Below, one piece after another: positions 51,198 through 62,061 of a DNA stretch of 64,000 bases. The notes beneath the pieces are model-generated. The model saw only the letters and a list, made by a program, of their open reading frames with translations, searched no databases and was not told the origin of the DNA. The stretch is from Amycolatopsis acidicola (GTDB taxonomy: Bacteria > Actinomycetota > Actinomycetes > Mycobacteriales > Pseudonocardiaceae): positions 1 through 64,000 of the forward strand of contig NZ_VMNW02000011.1 in NCBI RefSeq assembly GCF_007713735.2, written 5' to 3'. Positions within the stretch are counted from its first letter, which is position 1; every line of letters starts with the position of its first letter. Made by a program: the position numbers and the translations under genes.

Positions 51198-51379
51198 GCC
51201 TTGACCTCCTCAACCGAAACGAGGTGGCGCACCGTGTGGATCAGACCGCGGACCTCGGGAGTGTCCTCCCGCACGACCGACTGCCGGATCTTGTGCAGAC
51301 CGAGGGTCCGCAGCGAGTCCCGGTGGTTCTGCTTGGTGCCGATCTTGCTCTTGAGCTGGGTCACCTTGAGCTGAGCCAT
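51194..51379 (-). CDS. rpmD: 50S ribosomal protein L30
   Basis: 61 residues ([21 protein letters not shown], then [17 protein letters not shown]). The ATG at 51379 lies two bases after the rpsE stop. The length is normal. Confidence 0.97.
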   Translation of the reverse strand: MAQLKVTQLKSKIGTKQNHRDSLRTLGLHKIRQSVVREDTPEVRGLIHTVRHLVSVEEVKA

Positions 51380-51381
51380 GG

Positions 51382-52026
51382 TCAGACCCCCTGTCCAGCG
51401 CGCTGGCGGAGCATGCGGGCCGGGGCCACGTCCTCGAGCGGCAGGCCACGGCGGGCCGCCACCTCTTCGGGACGCTGCAGGCCCTTGAGGGCCGCCACGG
51501 TCGCGTGCACGATGTTGATCGCGTTGTCGGAGCCGAGCGACTTCGACAGCACGTCGTGCACACCCGCGCACTCCAGCACGGCACGCACCGGGCCACCGGC
51601 GATCACACCGGTACCGGCGCTGGCCGGACGGAGCAGGACCACACCGGCGGCGTCCTCACCCTGGATCGGGTGCGGGATGGTGCCGGCGATGCGAGGCACG
51701 CGGAAGAAGTTCTTCTTCGCTTCCTCGACACCCTTGGCGATGGCCGCGGGCACTTCCTTTGCCTTGCCGTAGCCGACGCCGACCTGGCCGTCGCCGTCAC
51801 CGACGACCACCAGAGCGGTGAAGCTGAACCGGCGGCCACCCTTGACCACCTTGGCGACGCGGTTGATCGCCACGACGCGCTCGAGGTGCGGGGTCTTGTC
51901 CTGGCCGGCCCCGCCACGGCCACCGTCGCGACGGTCCCTGCGATCCCGGCGGTCGTTGCGGTCGTTGCCGCCCTGGCCGCCCGGACCACCCTGACCGCCG
52001 CCGAATTGCCGCGTACGTCCCGGCAT
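51382..52026 (-). CDS. rpsE: 30S ribosomal protein S5
   Basis: 214 residues from ATG 52026. The core starts [20 protein letters not shown] and has [21 protein letters not shown]. The first 47 residues are an unusual Gly/Gln then Arg/Asp repeat tract ([19 protein letters not shown]), a basic-acidic extension found in actinobacterial S5 in shorter forms. Confidence 0.97.
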   Translation of the reverse strand: MPGRTRQFGGGQGGPGGQGGNDRNDRRDRRDRRDGGRGGAGQDKTPHLERVVAINRVAKVVKGGRRFSFTALVVVGDGDGQVGVGYGKAKEVPAAIAKGVEEAKKNFFRVPRIAGTIPHPIQGEDAAGVVLLRPASAGTGVIAGGPVRAVLECAGVHDVLSKSLGSDNAINIVHATVAALKGLQRPEEVAARRGLPLEDVAPARMLRQRAGQGV

Positions 52027-52063
52027 CAGGCGTTCCTTCCGTTCTCGAGAGTGTGCTGCATCG

Positions 52064-52462
52064 TCAGAACTCCAACCCCGCCTCGCGTGCGGCGTCGGCC
52101 AGCGCGGCGATGCGACCGTGGTAGCCGTTGCCACCGTGGTCGAACACCACACCGGAGATCCCCGCGTTCTTCGCGCGGGCGGCCACGAGCTCGCCGACCT
52201 TGGCAGCCTTGGCCTTCTTGTCGCCCTCGGCGGCACGCACGTCGGCTTCCATCGTCGACGCGGCGGCCAGCGTGTGGCCGGTCAGGTCGTCGATCACCTG
52301 GACGTAGATGTGCCGGGAGGACCGCTTCACCGACAGCCGCGGACGCTGCGCGGTGCCGTTGATCTTCTTGCGCAGGCGGAAGTGACGGCGCGTCTTCGCG
52401 ACGCGGCGACGGGTCGACGCGTCCTTGCCGATCGGCTTCCGCTTCGTGGCAGCTTCGCTCAT
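52064..52462 (-). CDS. rplR: 50S ribosomal protein L18
   Basis: 132 residues from ATG 52462; an in-frame GTG at 52468 overlaps the rplF stop and adds two residues. Key stretches are [37 protein letters not shown] and [20 protein letters not shown]. It binds 5S rRNA. Confidence 0.96.
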   Translation of the reverse strand: MSEAATKRKPIGKDASTRRRVAKTRRHFRLRKKINGTAQRPRLSVKRSSRHIYVQVIDDLTGHTLAAASTMEADVRAAEGDKKAKAAKVGELVAARAKNAGISGVVFDHGGNGYHGRIAALADAAREAGLEF

Positions 52463-52464
52463 GA

Positions 52465-53004
52465 TCACTTACCCGTCTTTCCGACCTTGCGACGGATGCG
52501 CTCACCCTCGTAGCGCAGTCCCTTGCCCTTGTAGGGGTCGGGGCGGCGCAGCTTGCGGATCACCGCTGCCGTCTGGCCGACCTTCTGCTTGTCGATACCG
52601 GACACCGAGAACCGGGTGGGCGACTCCACCTTGAAGGTGATGCCCTCCGGGGCCTCGATCAGCACCGGGTGGCTGTAGCCGAGGGCGAACTCGAGGTTGC
52701 TGCCCTTGGCCTGCACGCGGTAGCCGACGCCGTGGATCTCGAGCTTCTTCTCGTACCCGTCGGTCACGCCGACGACCAGGTTGTTCACCAGGGTACGGGT
52801 GAGCCCGTGCAGCGCCTTGCTCTCGCGCTCGTCGTCCGGGCGCTTGACCTGCAGCGTGCCGGTCTCGTCGCGCTCGACGGTGATCGGCTCGGCGATCGTG
52901 TGGGACAGGGTGCCTTTGGGCCCCTTGACCGAAATCTCCTGGCCGTCGATCTTCACCTCGACCCCGGAAGGGACGGCGATCGGCAGCTTTCCGATACGTG
53001 ACAT
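52465..53004 (-). CDS. rplF: 50S ribosomal protein L6
   Basis: 179 residues ([20 protein letters not shown], then [13 protein letters not shown] and the C-terminal [19 protein letters not shown]). Complete. It lies 17 bases after rpsH. Confidence 0.98.
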   Translation of the reverse strand: MSRIGKLPIAVPSGVEVKIDGQEISVKGPKGTLSHTIAEPITVERDETGTLQVKRPDDERESKALHGLTRTLVNNLVVGVTDGYEKKLEIHGVGYRVQAKGSNLEFALGYSHPVLIEAPEGITFKVESPTRFSVSGIDKQKVGQTAAVIRKLRRPDPYKGKGLRYEGERIRRKVGKTGK

Positions 53005-53021
53005 GCCTGGACTCCCTTCCG

Positions 53022-53420
53022 TTACCAGACGTAGGCGAGGACTTCCCCGCCCACTCCGTTGCGCTTGGCCTGCCGGTCGGTCTGCAGACCGCCGGACGTC
53101 GAGATGATCGCGATGCCCAGGCCGCCCAGGACGCTGGGGAGCTCGGTGGACTTCGCGTACACCCGCAGGCCGGGCTTGGACACCCGGCGCAGACCGGCGA
53201 TGCTGCGCTCGCGGTTGCGGCCGTACTTCAGTTCGACGACGAGGTTCTTGTGCTTCTCACCCGGCTCGGAGCGGAAGCTCGCGATGTAACCCTCGCGCTT
53301 GAGGATGTCCGCGATGTTCGCCTTGAGCTTCGAGTGGGGCAGCACGACCTCGTCGTGGTACGCCGAGTTGGCGTTGCGCAGACGCGTGAGGAAGTCTGCG
53401 ATCGGGTCGGTCATCGTCAT
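53022..53420 (-). CDS. rpsH: 30S ribosomal protein S8
   Basis: 132 residues ([21 protein letters not shown], then [19 protein letters not shown] and [11 protein letters not shown]). An ATG two codons in is also possible. It binds helix 21 of 16S rRNA and in E. coli represses the spc operon. Confidence 0.98.
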   Translation of the reverse strand: MTMTDPIADFLTRLRNANSAYHDEVVLPHSKLKANIADILKREGYIASFRSEPGEKHKNLVVELKYGRNRERSIAGLRRVSKPGLRVYAKSTELPSVLGGLGIAIISTSGGLQTDRQAKRNGVGGEVLAYVW

Positions 53421-53499
53421 GGTGACCTGTCAACCTTTCTCGCCTGGTTCCCGCGAACCGACGCGGGCCTGTGGCGAAGTGGGAGCCTGGAAGTTCGGA

Positions 53500-53685
53500 T
53501 TACCAGCTGGACTTGGACACGCCCGGCAGCTCGCCAGCGTGCGCCATCTCGCGAAGGCACACACGGCAAAGCCCGAACTTGCGGAACACCGAGTGCGGCC
53601 GGCCGCAGCGGTTGCAACGGGTGTAGGCGCGCACCTTGAACTTCGGCTTACGGGCGGCCTTGGCGATCAGAGCCTTCTTGGCCAT
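53500..53685 (-). CDS. rpsZ: 30S ribosomal protein S14 type Z (zinc-binding)
   Basis: 61 residues with [20 protein letters not shown], the zinc-ribbon CxxC pair. This is the short zinc-dependent S14. Its ATG overlaps the rplE stop by one base. Confidence 0.97.
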   Translation of the reverse strand: MAKKALIAKAARKPKFKVRAYTRCNRCGRPHSVFRKFGLCRVCLREMAHAGELPGVSKSSW

Positions 53686-54248
53686 CAGTTCTCCTTGAAC
53701 GGGAAGCCGAGCTTGCGAAGCAGCGCGCGACCCTCGTCATCGGTGGTAGCGGTGGTGACGACCGTGACGTCCATGCCGCGCGGGCGGTCGATGGAGTCCG
53801 GGTTGATCTCGTGGAACATCGACTGCTCGTTGAGACCGAACGTGTAGTTGCCGTTCCCGTCGAACTGCTTCGGCGAGAGCCCGCGGAAGTCGCGGATACG
53901 CGGCAGCGCGATGGTCAGCAGCCGGTCAAGGAACTCCCACATCCGGTCGCCGCGCAGGGTCACCCGCGCACCGATCGGCTGGCCTTCACGCAACTTGAAC
54001 TGAGCGATCGACTTACGGGCCCGCCGCACCTCGGGCTTCTGCCCGGTGATGGTCGACAGGTCGCGCACCGCGCCCTCGATCAGCTTGCTGTCCCGCGCCG
54101 CGTCGCCGACACCCATGTTGACGACGACCTTCACGACACCGGGGATCTGGTGCACGTTGGCGTAGGTGAACTCCTCCTGGAGCTGACCCTTGATCTCTTC
54201 GCGGTACCGGGTCTTCAACCGCGGCACGATTTTCTCTGCGGTCGTCAT
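53685..54248 (-). CDS. rplE: 50S ribosomal protein L5
   Basis: 187 residues ([19 protein letters not shown], then [19 protein letters not shown] and [21 protein letters not shown] in part). It binds 5S rRNA. The ATG overlaps the rplX stop by one base. Confidence 0.98.
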   Translation of the reverse strand: MTTAEKIVPRLKTRYREEIKGQLQEEFTYANVHQIPGVVKVVVNMGVGDAARDSKLIEGAVRDLSTITGQKPEVRRARKSIAQFKLREGQPIGARVTLRGDRMWEFLDRLLTIALPRIRDFRGLSPKQFDGNGNYTFGLNEQSMFHEINPDSIDRPRGMDVTVVTTATTDDEGRALLRKLGFPFKEN

Positions 54249-54562
54249 CAGATGTCCTTACCGGTCCGGCGCGAGATGCGAACCTTCTTGCCGTCCTCGC
54301 CGATGCGGTAGCCGACGCGGGCGGGCTTGCCGTCGGAGTCCACGACCATCACGTTCGACACGTGGATGGGCGCCTCCTGCGTCACGATGCCGCCGGACTG
54401 CGCGCCGCGCTGCGTCTGGGTGATCCGGGTGTGCTTCTTGATCCGGTTCACGCCCTCGACGAGCACCCGCTGGCGCTCCGGGTAGGCCTGGATGACCTTG
54501 CCCTTGGCGCCCTTGTCCTTGCCCGAGATGACGACCACGGTGTCACCCTTTTTGACCTTCAT
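54248..54562 (-). CDS. rplX: 50S ribosomal protein L24
   Basis: 104 residues with the KOW motif [20 protein letters not shown] and [10 protein letters not shown]. It is placed between rplN (two-base gap) and rplE, the standard spc order. Confidence 0.98.
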   Translation of the reverse strand: MKVKKGDTVVVISGKDKGAKGKVIQAYPERQRVLVEGVNRIKKHTRITQTQRGAQSGGIVTQEAPIHVSNVMVVDSDGKPARVGYRIGEDGKKVRISRRTGKDI

Positions 54563-54564
54563 GT

Positions 54565-54933
54565 TCAGAGCACCTCCGGAGCCAGCGAGATGATCTTCAT
54601 GAACTTCCGGTCGCGCAGTTCACGGCCGACCGGCCCGAAGATGCGGGTCCCACGCGGCTCGTTGTCGTTCTTGATGAGCACCGCGGCGTTCTCGTCGAAC
54701 CGGATGTAGGAGCCGTCCGGGCGACGCCGCTCCTTCACCGTGCGGACGATGACGGCCTTGACCACGTCGCCCTTCTTCACCCCGGCAGCCGGGATGGCGT
54801 CCTTAACGGTGGCGACGATGATGTCGCCGATTCCCGCGTAGCGCCGCCCCGATCCGCCGAGCACGCGGATGCAGAGAATCTCCTTGGCACCCGTGTTGTC
54901 GGCGACTCGCAGCCGCGACTCCTGCTGGATCAC
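54565..54933 (-). CDS. rplN: 50S ribosomal protein L14
   Basis: 122 residues ([20 protein letters not shown], then [19 protein letters not shown] and [21 protein letters not shown]). First gene of the spc operon; 90 bases separate it from rpsQ. Confidence 0.98.
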   Translation of the reverse strand: MIQQESRLRVADNTGAKEILCIRVLGGSGRRYAGIGDIIVATVKDAIPAAGVKKGDVVKAVIVRTVKERRRPDGSYIRFDENAAVLIKNDNEPRGTRIFGPVGRELRDRKFMKIISLAPEVL

Positions 54934-55004
54934 GTCAACTCCTGTATGTCTCGCCGGTTCTCGCCTGTTTTCGAAGTGTCACAGTGCGAGCCTGGCGGAA
55001 CGGA

Positions 55005-55022
55005 TAGGGGACGAACCCCCTA
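55005..55022 (-). terminator. Weak hairpin at the S10/spc operon boundary
   Basis: TAGGGG (55005-55010) pairs with CCCCTA (55017-55022), immediately after the rpsQ stop. Only six pairs and no T-run, so readthrough to rplN is likely. Confidence 0.35.
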
Positions 55023-55023
55023 C

Positions 55024-55329
55024 TTACTTGGCCTTCTCCACGATCCGCACGAGCCGCCACCGCTTGGTGGCCGAGGTCGGGCGGGTCTCCATGAGAACCA
55101 CGCGGTCACCCTTGCCTGCGGAGTTCTCCTCGTCGTGGGCCTTCACCTTGCTGGTGGAGCGGAGCACCTTGCCGTAGCGGCGGTGCTTCTTGCGGTCCTC
55201 CAGCTCGACCACGATCGTCTTGTTCATCTTGTCCGAAACCACGTAGCCCTCACGGACCTTGCGGTAAGCCCGGCCCGAGTCGGCCTTCTGCGCCGGCTGC
55301 TTCGCGAGCTCTTCGGTCTGCTCACTCAT
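55024..55329 (-). CDS. rpsQ: 30S ribosomal protein S17
   Basis: 101 residues. The core [21 protein letters not shown] and [21 protein letters not shown] follow a 20-residue charged extension. The ATG overlaps the rpmC stop by one base. Last gene of the S10 operon. Confidence 0.97.
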   Translation of the reverse strand: MSEQTEELAKQPAQKADSGRAYRKVREGYVVSDKMNKTIVVELEDRKKHRRYGKVLRSTSKVKAHDEENSAGKGDRVVLMETRPTSATKRWRLVRIVEKAK

Positions 55330-55577
55330 CAGGCAGCACCTTCTTCATCTTCGCCGTCAGGGGAAACGGACAGGCCCAGCTCCCGCTCGCGCATGATCGT
55401 GTAGATCCGCGCGATGTCGGAGCGCACGGTGCGCAGCCGACGGTTGTTGTCCAGCTGTCCGGTGGCCATCTGGAAGCGGAGGTTGAACAGCTCCTCCTTG
55501 GCTTCCTTCAGCCGCAGCACGAGCTCCTCGTTGGTGAGCTCACGCAGCTCCGACGGAGCGACTCCGGCTTTCGCCAT
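55329..55577 (-). CDS. rpmC: 50S ribosomal protein L29
   Basis: 82 residues ([20 protein letters not shown], then [21 protein letters not shown]). An acidic tail ([11 protein letters not shown]) extends the core. The start overlaps the rplP stop by one base. Confidence 0.97.
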   Translation of the reverse strand: MAKAGVAPSELRELTNEELVLRLKEAKEELFNLRFQMATGQLDNNRRLRTVRSDIARIYTIMRERELGLSVSPDGEDEEGAA

Positions 55578-55996
55578 CAGAACTCACCACCTTCGCGGGT
55601 CACGATTCGGCACTTCATGGGCAGCTTGTGGATCGCGCGACGCAGCGCCTCGCGGGCGGTCTGCTCGTTCGGGAAGCTCATCTCGAACATCACGCGGCCC
55701 GGCTTGACGTTGGCGATCCACCACTCCGGCGAACCCTTACCGGAACCCATGCGGGTTTCGGCGGGCTTCTTGGTCAGTGGGCGATCCGGGAAGATGTTGA
55801 TCCAGATCTTGCCGCCACGCTTGATGTGCCGGGTCATGGCGATACGAGCGGACTCGATCTGCCGGTTGGTCACGTAAGCGTGTTCAAGCGCCTGAATGCC
55901 GTACTCACCGAAGGTCACCTTGGTGCCGCCCTTGGCCATGCCGGTGCGCTTCGGGTGGTGCTGCTTGCGGTGCTTGACCTTGCGTGGGACGAGCAC
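55577..55996 (-). CDS. rplP: 50S ribosomal protein L16
   Basis: 139 residues ([20 protein letters not shown], then [17 protein letters not shown] and the Arg-rich [19 protein letters not shown]). Complete. It lies three bases after rpsC. Confidence 0.98.
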   Translation of the reverse strand: MLVPRKVKHRKQHHPKRTGMAKGGTKVTFGEYGIQALEHAYVTNRQIESARIAMTRHIKRGGKIWINIFPDRPLTKKPAETRMGSGKGSPEWWIANVKPGRVMFEMSFPNEQTAREALRRAIHKLPMKCRIVTREGGEF

Positions 55997-55999
55997 GCC

Positions 56000-56862
<863 letters not shown>

Positions 56863-56863
<1 letters not shown>

Positions 56864-57267
56864 TACCGGCCACCCTTCTTCTTGCCGCTCTTCTTCTCCG
56901 GCCGCGATTCCACCTCGACCGTGATGTGGCTCGTCCGCTTGCGGATGCGGTACGCACGCCCCTGGGCGCGCGGCCGGATGCGCTTCAGCGTCGGGCCTTC
57001 GTCGGCGTAGGCGTTCTTCACCCACAGCGAGTCGGGGTCGAGGTCCAGGTTGTTCTCCGCGTTCGCGATGGCGCTGGCGAGCACCTTCGCGACCGGCTGG
57101 CTGGCGGCCTGCGGCGCGAACCGCAGGATCGCCAGCGCCTCCTGGGCGTTACGACCCTTGATCAGCTCGATCACCCGGCGCACCTTCATCGGCGAGTCCC
57201 GGACGAAGCGAGCCCGCGCGTAGGCCGTGGGAAGCTCCTCGGCCTTAGCGTCTGTCTGGGCACTCAT
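56863..57267 (-). CDS. rplV: 50S ribosomal protein L22
   Basis: 134 residues ([20 protein letters not shown], then [18 protein letters not shown] and [20 protein letters not shown]). A Lys/Gly tail follows. The beta-hairpin that lines the exit tunnel is present without indels visible. Confidence 0.98.
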
Positions 57268-57295
57268 TCGTTAGTTCCTCTTCTCGGTGCGCCCG

Positions 57296-57577
57296 TCAGC
57301 GACGGCGCGACTTGCGGTCGTCCTTGATGTGGCCCTTGAAGGTCCGCGTCGGGGCGAACTCGCCCAGCTTGTGACCCACCATCGCCTCGGTGACGAACAC
57401 CGGGACGTGCTTGCGGCCGTCGTGCACGGCGATCGTGTGCCCGAGCATGTCGGGGGTGATCGTGGACCGGCGGGACCACGTCTTGATCACCGTCTTCTTG
57501 CCCGACTCGTTCAGCGCGTCCACCTTCTTGAGCAGGTGGTCATCCACGAACGGGCCTTTTTTCAGACTGCGCGGCAT
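57296..57577 (-). CDS. rpsS: 30S ribosomal protein S19
   Basis: 93 residues ([20 protein letters not shown], then [21 protein letters not shown] and [16 protein letters not shown]). Standard length. It follows rplB by 18 bases. Confidence 0.98.
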   Translation of the reverse strand: MPRSLKKGPFVDDHLLKKVDALNESGKKTVIKTWSRRSTITPDMLGHTIAVHDGRKHVPVFVTEAMVGHKLGEFAPTRTFKGHIKDDRKSRRR

Positions 57578-57595
57578 GTTCTTCTACCTCCCTGC

Positions 57596-58429
57596 TCAGC
57601 GCTTCTTGCCGGTACGCCGGCGGCGGACGATCAGTTGGTCGGACGGCTTGCGACGGCGGGTGCGGCCCTCCGGCTTGCCGTTCGGGTTGACGGGGTGGCG
57701 ACCACCGGACGTCTTGCCCTCACCACCACCGTGCGGGTGGTCGACCGGGTTCATCACGACACCACGGACGGTGGGGCGCTTGCCGCGCCAGCGGTTGCGG
57801 CCCGCCTTGCCCCAGTTGATGTTCGAGTGCTCGGAGTTCCCGACCTCGCCGACGGTGGCGCGGTTGCGCACGTCCACGTTGCGGATTTCACCCGAGGGCA
57901 TCCGCAGCTGGGCGTACGGGCCGTCCTTCGCGACGAGCTGCACCCGGGCACCGGCGGAGCGGGCGATCTTCGCGCCGCCACCGGGGCGGAGCTCGATCGC
58001 GTGCACCACGGTGCCGACCGGGATGTTGCGCAGCGGCAAGTTGTTACCCGGCTTGATGTCGGCACGCGGGCCGCTCTCCACCGTGTCGCCCTGCTGGAGC
58101 CGCGCCGGCGCGATGATGTAGCGCTTCTCGCCGTCGGCGTAGTGCAGCAGCGCGATCCGGGCCGAGCGGTTCGGGTCGTACTCGATGTGCGCGACCTTGG
58201 CCGGGATGCCGTCCTTGTCGTTGCGCCGGAAGTCGATGACCCGGTAGGCCCGCTTGTGGCCGCCACCCTTGTGCCGGGTGGTGATCTTGCCGGACGAGTT
58301 GCGGCCGCCGCTCTTGCTCAGCGGGCGCAGCAGCGACTTCTCCGGCGTCGACCGGGTGATCTCGGCGAAGTCCGAAACGCTCGAGCCACGACGGCCCGGC
58401 GTCGTCGGCTTGTACTTGCGAATACCCAT
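57596..58429 (-). CDS. rplB: 50S ribosomal protein L2
   Basis: 277 residues ([20 protein letters not shown], then [20 protein letters not shown] and the peptidyl-transferase-proximal [12 protein letters not shown]). Complete. Confidence 0.98.
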   Translation of the reverse strand: MGIRKYKPTTPGRRGSSVSDFAEITRSTPEKSLLRPLSKSGGRNSSGKITTRHKGGGHKRAYRVIDFRRNDKDGIPAKVAHIEYDPNRSARIALLHYADGEKRYIIAPARLQQGDTVESGPRADIKPGNNLPLRNIPVGTVVHAIELRPGGGAKIARSAGARVQLVAKDGPYAQLRMPSGEIRNVDVRNRATVGEVGNSEHSNINWGKAGRNRWRGKRPTVRGVVMNPVDHPHGGGEGKTSGGRHPVNPNGKPEGRTRRRKPSDQLIVRRRRTGKKR

Positions 58430-58444
58430 TGTCTGTTCAGTCCC

Positions 58445-58756
58445 TTACGCGGCGGGTCCGCCGAAGATCTCGATCGGCTTGCTCTCGGCGGACAGCGTCA
58501 CGATGGCGCGCTTGGTGTCCTTGCGCTTGCCAAAGCCCGTGCGGGTCCGCTTGCGCTTGCCCTGCCGGTTCAGCGTGTTGACGCTGACGACCTTGACGCC
58601 GAAGACCTGCTCGACGGCGATCTTGATCTGCGTCTTGTTGGCGTCCGGCCGGACGACGAACGTGTACTTGTGGTCCTCGAGCAGCCCGTAGGACTTCTCG
58701 GAGATCACCGGCGCGAGCAAGATGTCACGCGGGTTGGGAACGGCAACGCTGCTCAC
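58445..58756 (-). CDS. rplW: 50S ribosomal protein L23
   Basis: 103 residues ([20 protein letters not shown], then [22 protein letters not shown]). It forms the exit-site docking point for trigger factor and SRP. The start overlaps the rplD stop by four bases. Confidence 0.98.
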   Translation of the reverse strand: MSSVAVPNPRDILLAPVISEKSYGLLEDHKYTFVVRPDANKTQIKIAVEQVFGVKVVSVNTLNRQGKRKRTRTGFGKRKDTKRAIVTLSAESKPIEIFGGPAA

Positions 58757-59436
58757 TGGTCACTCCCTTCCAGCTCGCTCGACGTCGCGGAAGCCTTGAC
58801 GGCCTTCCCCTTCGCCGGGCCCTCGACGAACGCGTCGTACGCCGCCTTCGTGAACACGACGTCGTCGTTGACCAGCACGTCGTACGTGTTGAGCTGGTCG
58901 AACCAGAGCAGGTGCACGTTCGGCAGGTTGCGCGCCGACAGCCAGGCCAGCTCGTCACCGCGGTGCAGCACCAGCAGCACGCGAGTGGCCTCGGTGACCG
59001 CGGCCAGCGTCTTGATGGCGGCCTTCGTCGACGGCTTGTCGTCGGTGACCAGCTCGGTCACGACGTGCACCTGGCCCGCACGCGCCCGGTCGGAGAGGGC
59101 ACCGCGCAGCGCGGCGGCCTTCATCTTCTTCGGGACGCGCTGGGTGTAGTCGCGCGGCGTGGGGCCGTGCACGGTGCCACCACCGGCGAACTGCGGCGCA
59201 CGGGTCGAACCCTGGCGGGCGCGGCCGGTGCCCTTCTGCCGGTACGGCTTCTTACCGCCACCGGAGACCTCACCGCGGGTCTTGGTGTCGTGCGTGCCCT
59301 GGCGGGCCGCGGCCTGCTGGGCGACGACCACCTGGTGCATCAGCGGCACGTTGGCCTGCACGTCGAAGATCTCCGCGGGGAGCTCGACGGTGCCCTCGGC
59401 GCTACCGGCCGGGGTCTTCAGCTCGACGCTGGTCAT
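58753..59436 (-). CDS. rplD: 50S ribosomal protein L4
   Basis: 227 residues. The tunnel loop [26 protein letters not shown] is present, with [22 protein letters not shown] following. A C-terminal extension of about 15 residues ends ELEGSDQ. In E. coli L4 autoregulates the S10 operon through its leader. Confidence 0.98.
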   Translation of the reverse strand: MTSVELKTPAGSAEGTVELPAEIFDVQANVPLMHQVVVAQQAAARQGTHDTKTRGEVSGGGKKPYRQKGTGRARQGSTRAPQFAGGGTVHGPTPRDYTQRVPKKMKAAALRGALSDRARAGQVHVVTELVTDDKPSTKAAIKTLAAVTEATRVLLVLHRGDELAWLSARNLPNVHLLWFDQLNTYDVLVNDDVVFTKAAYDAFVEGPAKGKAVKASATSSELEGSDQ

Positions 59437-60089
59437 GCGGTCGCACCACCCTTCGAGGCGGTCTTGACGAACACGAGGCCGCCGGTGGGGCCGGGGACGG
59501 CACCCTTGATCAGCAGCAGGCCGTCTTCGGCGCGGACGTCGTGCACGGTCAGGCCCTGCGTGGTGACCCTGACGTTGCCCATCCGGCCTGCCATCCGCAG
59601 GCCCTTGAAGACGCGGCCCGGGGTGGCGCAGCCACCGATCGAGCCGGGGGCGCGGTGCTTGGCCTGGTTACCGTGGCTGGCGCCCTGGCCCTTGAACCCG
59701 TGCCGCTTCATGACACCGGCGTAGCCCTTGCCCTTGCTCTGCCCGGTGACGTCGACGCGCGAGCCGGCGGGGAACACCTCGGCGGTGATCTCCTGGCCGA
59801 CCTCGTAGCCACCGGCGTCGGTGGTCCGCAGCTCCACGACGTGGCGGCGCGGGGTGACGCCGGCCTTGTCGAAGTGCCCGGTGCGCGGCTTGTTGACCTT
59901 GCGCGGGTCGATGGCGCCGAACGCCAGCTGGACGGCCTCGTAGCCGTCGTTGTCCTTGGTGCGCACCTGGGTGACGACATTCGGCCCGGCCTGCACGACG
60001 GTCACCGGAATGATCCGGTTGTCCTCGCCGAAGACCTGGGTCATGCCGAGCTTGGTGCCCAGGATGCCCTTCACTTCCCTGTCAGACAT
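59433..60089 (-). CDS. rplC: 50S ribosomal protein L3
   Basis: 218 residues ([20 protein letters not shown], then [21 protein letters not shown] and [15 protein letters not shown]). Complete. It overlaps rplD by four bases. Confidence 0.98.
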   Translation of the reverse strand: MSDREVKGILGTKLGMTQVFGEDNRIIPVTVVQAGPNVVTQVRTKDNDGYEAVQLAFGAIDPRKVNKPRTGHFDKAGVTPRRHVVELRTTDAGGYEVGQEITAEVFPAGSRVDVTGQSKGKGYAGVMKRHGFKGQGASHGNQAKHRAPGSIGGCATPGRVFKGLRMAGRMGNVRVTTQGLTVHDVRAEDGLLLIKGAVPGPTGGLVFVKTASKGGATA

Positions 60090-60120
60090 GAGTCTCTTAT
60101 CTCCGCCGCTCGCCCAACGC

Positions 60121-60426
60121 TTACTGGATGTTGACGTCGACGCTCGCCGGCAGATCGATGCGCATCAGCGCGTCGACCGTCTTCGGCGTCGGGTCGAGGA
60201 TGTCGATCAGACGCTTGTGTGTGCGCATCTCGAAGTGCTCGCGCGAGTCCTTGTACTTGTGCGGCGAGCGGATGACGCAGTAAACGTTCTTCTCGGTGGG
60301 CAGCGGCACAGGTCCGACGACCGAGGCTCCGGTGCGCGTCACCGTCTCCACGATCTTGCGCGCGCTGGCGTCGATCGCCTCGTGGTCGTAGGCCTTGAGC
60401 CTGATGCGGATCTTCTGTCCCGCCAT
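60121..60426 (-). CDS. rpsJ: 30S ribosomal protein S10
   Basis: 101 residues ([20 protein letters not shown], then [20 protein letters not shown] and [20 protein letters not shown]). First gene of the S10 operon; also NusE in antitermination. It has a 316-base upstream region with hairpins. Confidence 0.98.
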
Positions 60427-60625
60427 GGTTGCAGCTCGTCCTTACCGTCTTGTGCCGCTATTTCGGCACGTCAGCGTCTTGCTAACCGGTCCACGCGGTC
60501 GGGCGTGTCGGCCGCGAAACGCAGACTGATCCGCAGGGGATCATTGTCGTGCCGGTTGGTCCTGTTACTGCCGGAGCCCCGCTCATCTGAGAAAGAAGGG
60601 CCGGCACCCAGGCCACTCGTGCCGA

Positions 60626-60657
60626 GGCGGCCGAATCTGCAATCAGAATCGGCCGCC
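60626..60657. repeat. 14-bp inverted repeat in the rpsJ leader
   Basis: GGCGGCCGAATCTG (60626-60639) and CAGAATCGGCCGCC (60644-60657) pair with one mismatch and a four-base loop. Likely an RNA hairpin in the S10 operon leader. Confidence 0.6.
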
Positions 60658-60700
60658 CCGCAACGAGCAACCCAATTAGTGTCGCATACGTGCTTTCACA

Positions 60701-60737
60701 ACCCAGCCCCGGGGTGGTATAGGCCCCGGGGCTGGGT
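60701..60737 (-). terminator. Terminator of tuf
   Basis: ACCCAGCCCCGGGG (60701-60714) and CCCCGGGGCTGGGT (60724-60737) are perfect 14-bp arms with a nine-base loop, just after the tuf stop. Confidence 0.85.
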
Positions 60738-60742
60738 GGAAA

Positions 60743-61936
60743 TCACTTGACGATCTTGGTTACCTGGCCCGCGCCGACGGTCCGGCCACCCTCGCGGATG
60801 GCGAACCGCAGACCCTCGTCCATGGCGACCGGCTGGATCAGCGCCACCGAGATCTCGGTGTTGTCGCCCGGCATGACCATCTCGGTGCCCTCGGGGAGGG
60901 TCACGACGCCGGTCACGTCCGTGGTGCGGAAGTAGAACTGCGGGCGGTAGTTGTTGAAGAACGGCGTGTGGCGGCCGCCTTCGTCCTTGGCAAGGATGTA
61001 GACCGAGCCCTCGAAGTCGGTGTGCGGGGTGGTGGTCCCCGGCTTCACGACAACCTGGCCGCGCTCCACGTCCTCACGCTTGATACCGCGCAGGAGCAGA
61101 CCGACGTTGTCACCGGCCTGGCCGGAGTCCAGCAGCTTGCGGAACATCTCGACACCGGTGACGGTGGTCTTGGTCGACTTCTCGCGGATACCCACGATCT
61201 CGACCTCTTCGTTGACGTTGATCTGGCCGCGCTCCACACGACCGGTCACGACGGTGCCGCGGCCGGTGATGGTGAAGACGTCCTCGATCGGCATCAGGAA
61301 CGGACGGTCGAGGTCACGCACCGGGTCCGGCACGTTGTCGTCGACGGCCTGCATGAGCTCGAGCACGGACTCGGCCCACTTGGCGTCGCCCTCGAGAGCC
61401 TTGAGGCCCGAGACCTTGACCACCGGGGCGTCGTCGCCGGGGAACTCCTGCGAGGACAGCAGCTCGCGGACCTCGAGCTCGACGAGCTCCAGGATCTCCT
61501 CGTCGTCGACCATGTCGGCCTTGTTCAGCGCCACGACGATGTAGGGCACACCGACCTGACGGGCGAGCAGCACGTGCTCACGGGTCTGCGGCATCGGGCC
61601 GTCGGTCGCGGCGACCACCAGGATCGCGCCGTCCATCTGGGCGGCACCGGTGATCATGTTCTTGATGTAGTCCGCGTGACCGGGGGCGTCGACGTGCGCG
61701 TAGTGACGCTTCTCGGTCTGGTACTCGACGTGCGAGATGTTGATCGTGATACCGCGCTGCTTCTCTTCCGGCGCGTTGTCGATCTGGTCGAACGCCCGGG
61801 ATTCGTTCAGCTCCGGCCACTTGTCGTGCAGAACCTTGGTGATCGCCGCGGTCAGAGTGGTCTTCCCGTGGTCGACGTGACCGATGGTTCCGATGTTGAC
61901 GTGCGGCTTGCTCCGCTCGAACTTCGCCTTCGCCAC
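60743..61936 (-). CDS. tuf: Elongation factor Tu
   Basis: 397 residues. G motifs: [11 protein letters not shown], the effector stretch [17 protein letters not shown] and NKADMVDD. The three domains are intact to [11 protein letters not shown]. It delivers aminoacyl-tRNA to the ribosome. Residues commonly linked to elfamycin resistance (ARQVGVP Gln, KPGTTTPHT Gly) look wild type. It lies 125 bases after fusA and ends before a strong terminator. Confidence 0.99.
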   Translation of the reverse strand: MAKAKFERSKPHVNIGTIGHVDHGKTTLTAAITKVLHDKWPELNESRAFDQIDNAPEEKQRGITINISHVEYQTEKRHYAHVDAPGHADYIKNMITGAAQMDGAILVVAATDGPMPQTREHVLLARQVGVPYIVVALNKADMVDDEEILELVELEVRELLSSQEFPGDDAPVVKVSGLKALEGDAKWAESVLELMQAVDDNVPDPVRDLDRPFLMPIEDVFTITGRGTVVTGRVERGQINVNEEVEIVGIREKSTKTTVTGVEMFRKLLDSGQAGDNVGLLLRGIKREDVERGQVVVKPGTTTPHTDFEGSVYILAKDEGGRHTPFFNNYRPQFYFRTTDVTGVVTLPEGTEMVMPGDNTEISVALIQPVAMDEGLRFAIREGGRTVGAGQVTKIVK

Positions 61937-62061
61937 TGGAATGTCCTCCTGGACTGTTGCTTGCTCACCGGCCGACGTGGCAGTCGGACAGCGACTCGAT
62001 CTGGTCAGTTGTGCGGACCTTAGGGGAGGCCCCTTTCGCGCCCGCGTTGGGTGCTACGGGA

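Larger units (their letters stand above)
60427..60742 (-). other. rpsJ leader / tuf-rpsJ intergenic region (316 bases, no gene)
   Basis: No plausible gene was found. In the direction of rpsJ it holds the tuf terminator (60701-60737) and a possible promoter beginning TTGTGA (60701-60696). It then has the hairpin at 60626-60657, a GGCAC/GTGCC hairpin (about 60601-60622) followed by GGCCCTTCTTTCT, and about 170 unstructured-looking bases to the rpsJ ATG. The second hairpin with its T-rich tract could be an attenuator. All inferred. Confidence 0.45.

Noticed and set aside
60743..61936. EF-Tu as a possible elfamycin self-resistance copy
   Set aside because: Residues I could compare at known resistance positions look wild type, and the gene sits in the normal fusA-tuf place.
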